From Candidatus Omnitrophota bacterium (lineage in GTDB: Bacteria; Omnitrophota; Koll11; Zapsychrales; Aceulaceae): a DNA stretch of 5,215 bases. The notes beneath the pieces are model-generated. The model searched no databases and was not told the DNA's origin. It was given only the letters and a program-made list of their open reading frames with translations. Numbering within the stretch: the stretch's first letter is position 1; the number at the start of each line of letters is the position of its first letter. Where the stretch lies: contig JAOZRJ010000122.1 in the NCBI GenBank assembly GCA_029931885.1, positions 1 through 5,215 on the forward strand, written 5' to 3'. This document shows, in pieces, positions 4,662 through 5,215 of the stretch. The position numbers and the translations under genes were made by a program.

Positions 4662-5142
4662 AGTCTGCAAATCCCTTGATCCATTTATTGTAGTCTATAT
4701 AGTTTTTTACTTCAAACCCTTTGTTCTTTAGTCGCTCTAAGATATCGCTGCAATAGTCTACTATATTCTCTAAGACCAAAGCTCTGTCCAGTATTTGACT
4801 GTACCTATCATCGGTTTCTATAAAGGTTTGTATTTGTTCCTTATTCAATTTAAGATTATAATCAAATGTATAAAATTCAAATAATTCTCTATACATAGAT
4901 TTCAAAAATGCCCTATGCTGTTGCGCTAACCGCACATAGTCACTTCGATAATTTAACCACTTAACTTCAAGTGCAGTCTTATTGAAATCCCGTTGATTTA
5001 AATCTCTTTGGTTGATCGGTCTGCAATCTTGAGTGGCCTCTATCTTCAATTCATCATGCCTTGATTGCAGATGGGCTATATGTTTACTTTCTTCTTCAAC
5101 TTCACCTTTGGTGGGCATTGCGGGATAAGTATCTTCTTTCAT
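4660..5142 (-). CDS. uvsY: UvsY-like recombination mediator
   Basis: In T4, UvsY is a ring-forming mediator that helps load the UvsX recombinase onto gp32-coated single-stranded DNA. This protein has 160 aa, longer than T4 UvsY (137). The C-terminus gives the best match: LERLKNKGFEVKNYIDYNKW (135-154) against T4 LDAIKSRGFAIKHIQDMRAF. EVKWLN (59-64) resembles T4 YSKWLN, and the middle is highly charged and helical (RLAQQHRAFLKSMYRELFEF, 71-90). The extra length is mostly an N-terminal acidic segment (1-40) followed by a small repeat NQRD-L-NQRD-F (44-53). A strong AAGGAG SD (5149-5154) sits 6 bases before the ATG, which supports this start. A late promoter lies just upstream. Position directly upstream of uvsW supports the call. 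Identity is inferred from weak similarity plus synteny. Confidence 0.75.
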   Translation of the reverse strand: MKEDTYPAMPTKGEVEEESKHIAHLQSRHDELKIEATQDCRPINQRDLNQRDFNKTALEVKWLNYRSDYVRLAQQHRAFLKSMYRELFEFYTFDYNLKLNKEQIQTFIETDDRYSQILDRALVLENIVDYCSDILERLKNKGFEVKNYIDYNKWIKGFAD

Positions 5143-5163
5143 TAGTTTCTCCTTTTATATCTA

Positions 5164-5171
5164 TATTTATA
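5164..5171 (-). promoter_or_regulatory. T4-type late promoter TATAAATA for uvsY
   Basis: An exact TATAAATA octamer reads on the gene strand. The predicted start near 5158 gives a leader of about 16 bases containing the AAGGAG SD. The remaining bases to the window end (5172-5215) are AT-rich and show no gene that can be supported; one minus-strand frame is open to TAA at 5168-5170 and could be the tail of an upstream gene. Confidence 0.65.
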
Positions 5172-5215
5172 CGTGAAAATTGGTTAAATTATCAACATAA
5201 ATATAAATATACAGA

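Noticed and set aside
5202..5209. TATAAATA on the plus strand near the window end
   Set aside because: It lies in a simple ATAAATATAAAT stretch with no visible downstream gene inside the window.

Overview
The window looks like a piece of an AT-rich, T4-like myovirus genome (recombination, repair and late-transcription block). Every well-supported gene reads on the minus strand. From high to low coordinates the order is uvsY, a small unnamed ORF, uvsW, gene 55, two small unnamed genes, a GIY-YIG homing endonuclease, and gene 47 (cut by the window edge). From memory, this uvsY-uvsW-55-47 order is typical of marine T4-like phages (cyanophages, pelagiphages). The assignment rests on motifs and synteny, because no database search was possible.

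The right end (4660-5215) holds uvsY behind a T4-type late promoter (TATAAATA) and a strong Shine-Dalgarno (SD) site. Next comes a roughly 265-base gap (4395-4659) with unusual structure: a near-consensus sigma-70 promoter on the plus strand, opposite to all genes; a 14-base palindromic sequence present twice; and an in-frame 30-base repeat. A second late promoter then precedes a 57-codon ORF that overlaps the start of uvsW (2762-4306). The final codons of uvsW contain the -35 box of a good host-type promoter for gene 55.

Gene 55 (late sigma factor), the 86-aa gene and the 71-aa gene overlap by 1-4 bases and look translationally coupled. A third late promoter lies at the end of the 71-aa gene. 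It begins a structured leader of about 95 bases in front of the GIY-YIG endonuclease, whose last codons contain the SD and start codon of gene 47.

Together the genes suggest one logic. gp55 is made early from a host-type promoter and recognises TATAAATA late promoters. Those promoters then drive uvsY, the uvsW unit and the endonuclease/47 unit. UvsY (recombination mediator), UvsW (branch-migration and R-loop helicase) and gp47 (nuclease subunit paired with gp46) all act in recombination-dependent replication and repair. The most unexplained item is the plus-strand promoter and repeat-bounded segment at 4449-4661, which may encode a small antisense or regulatory RNA.
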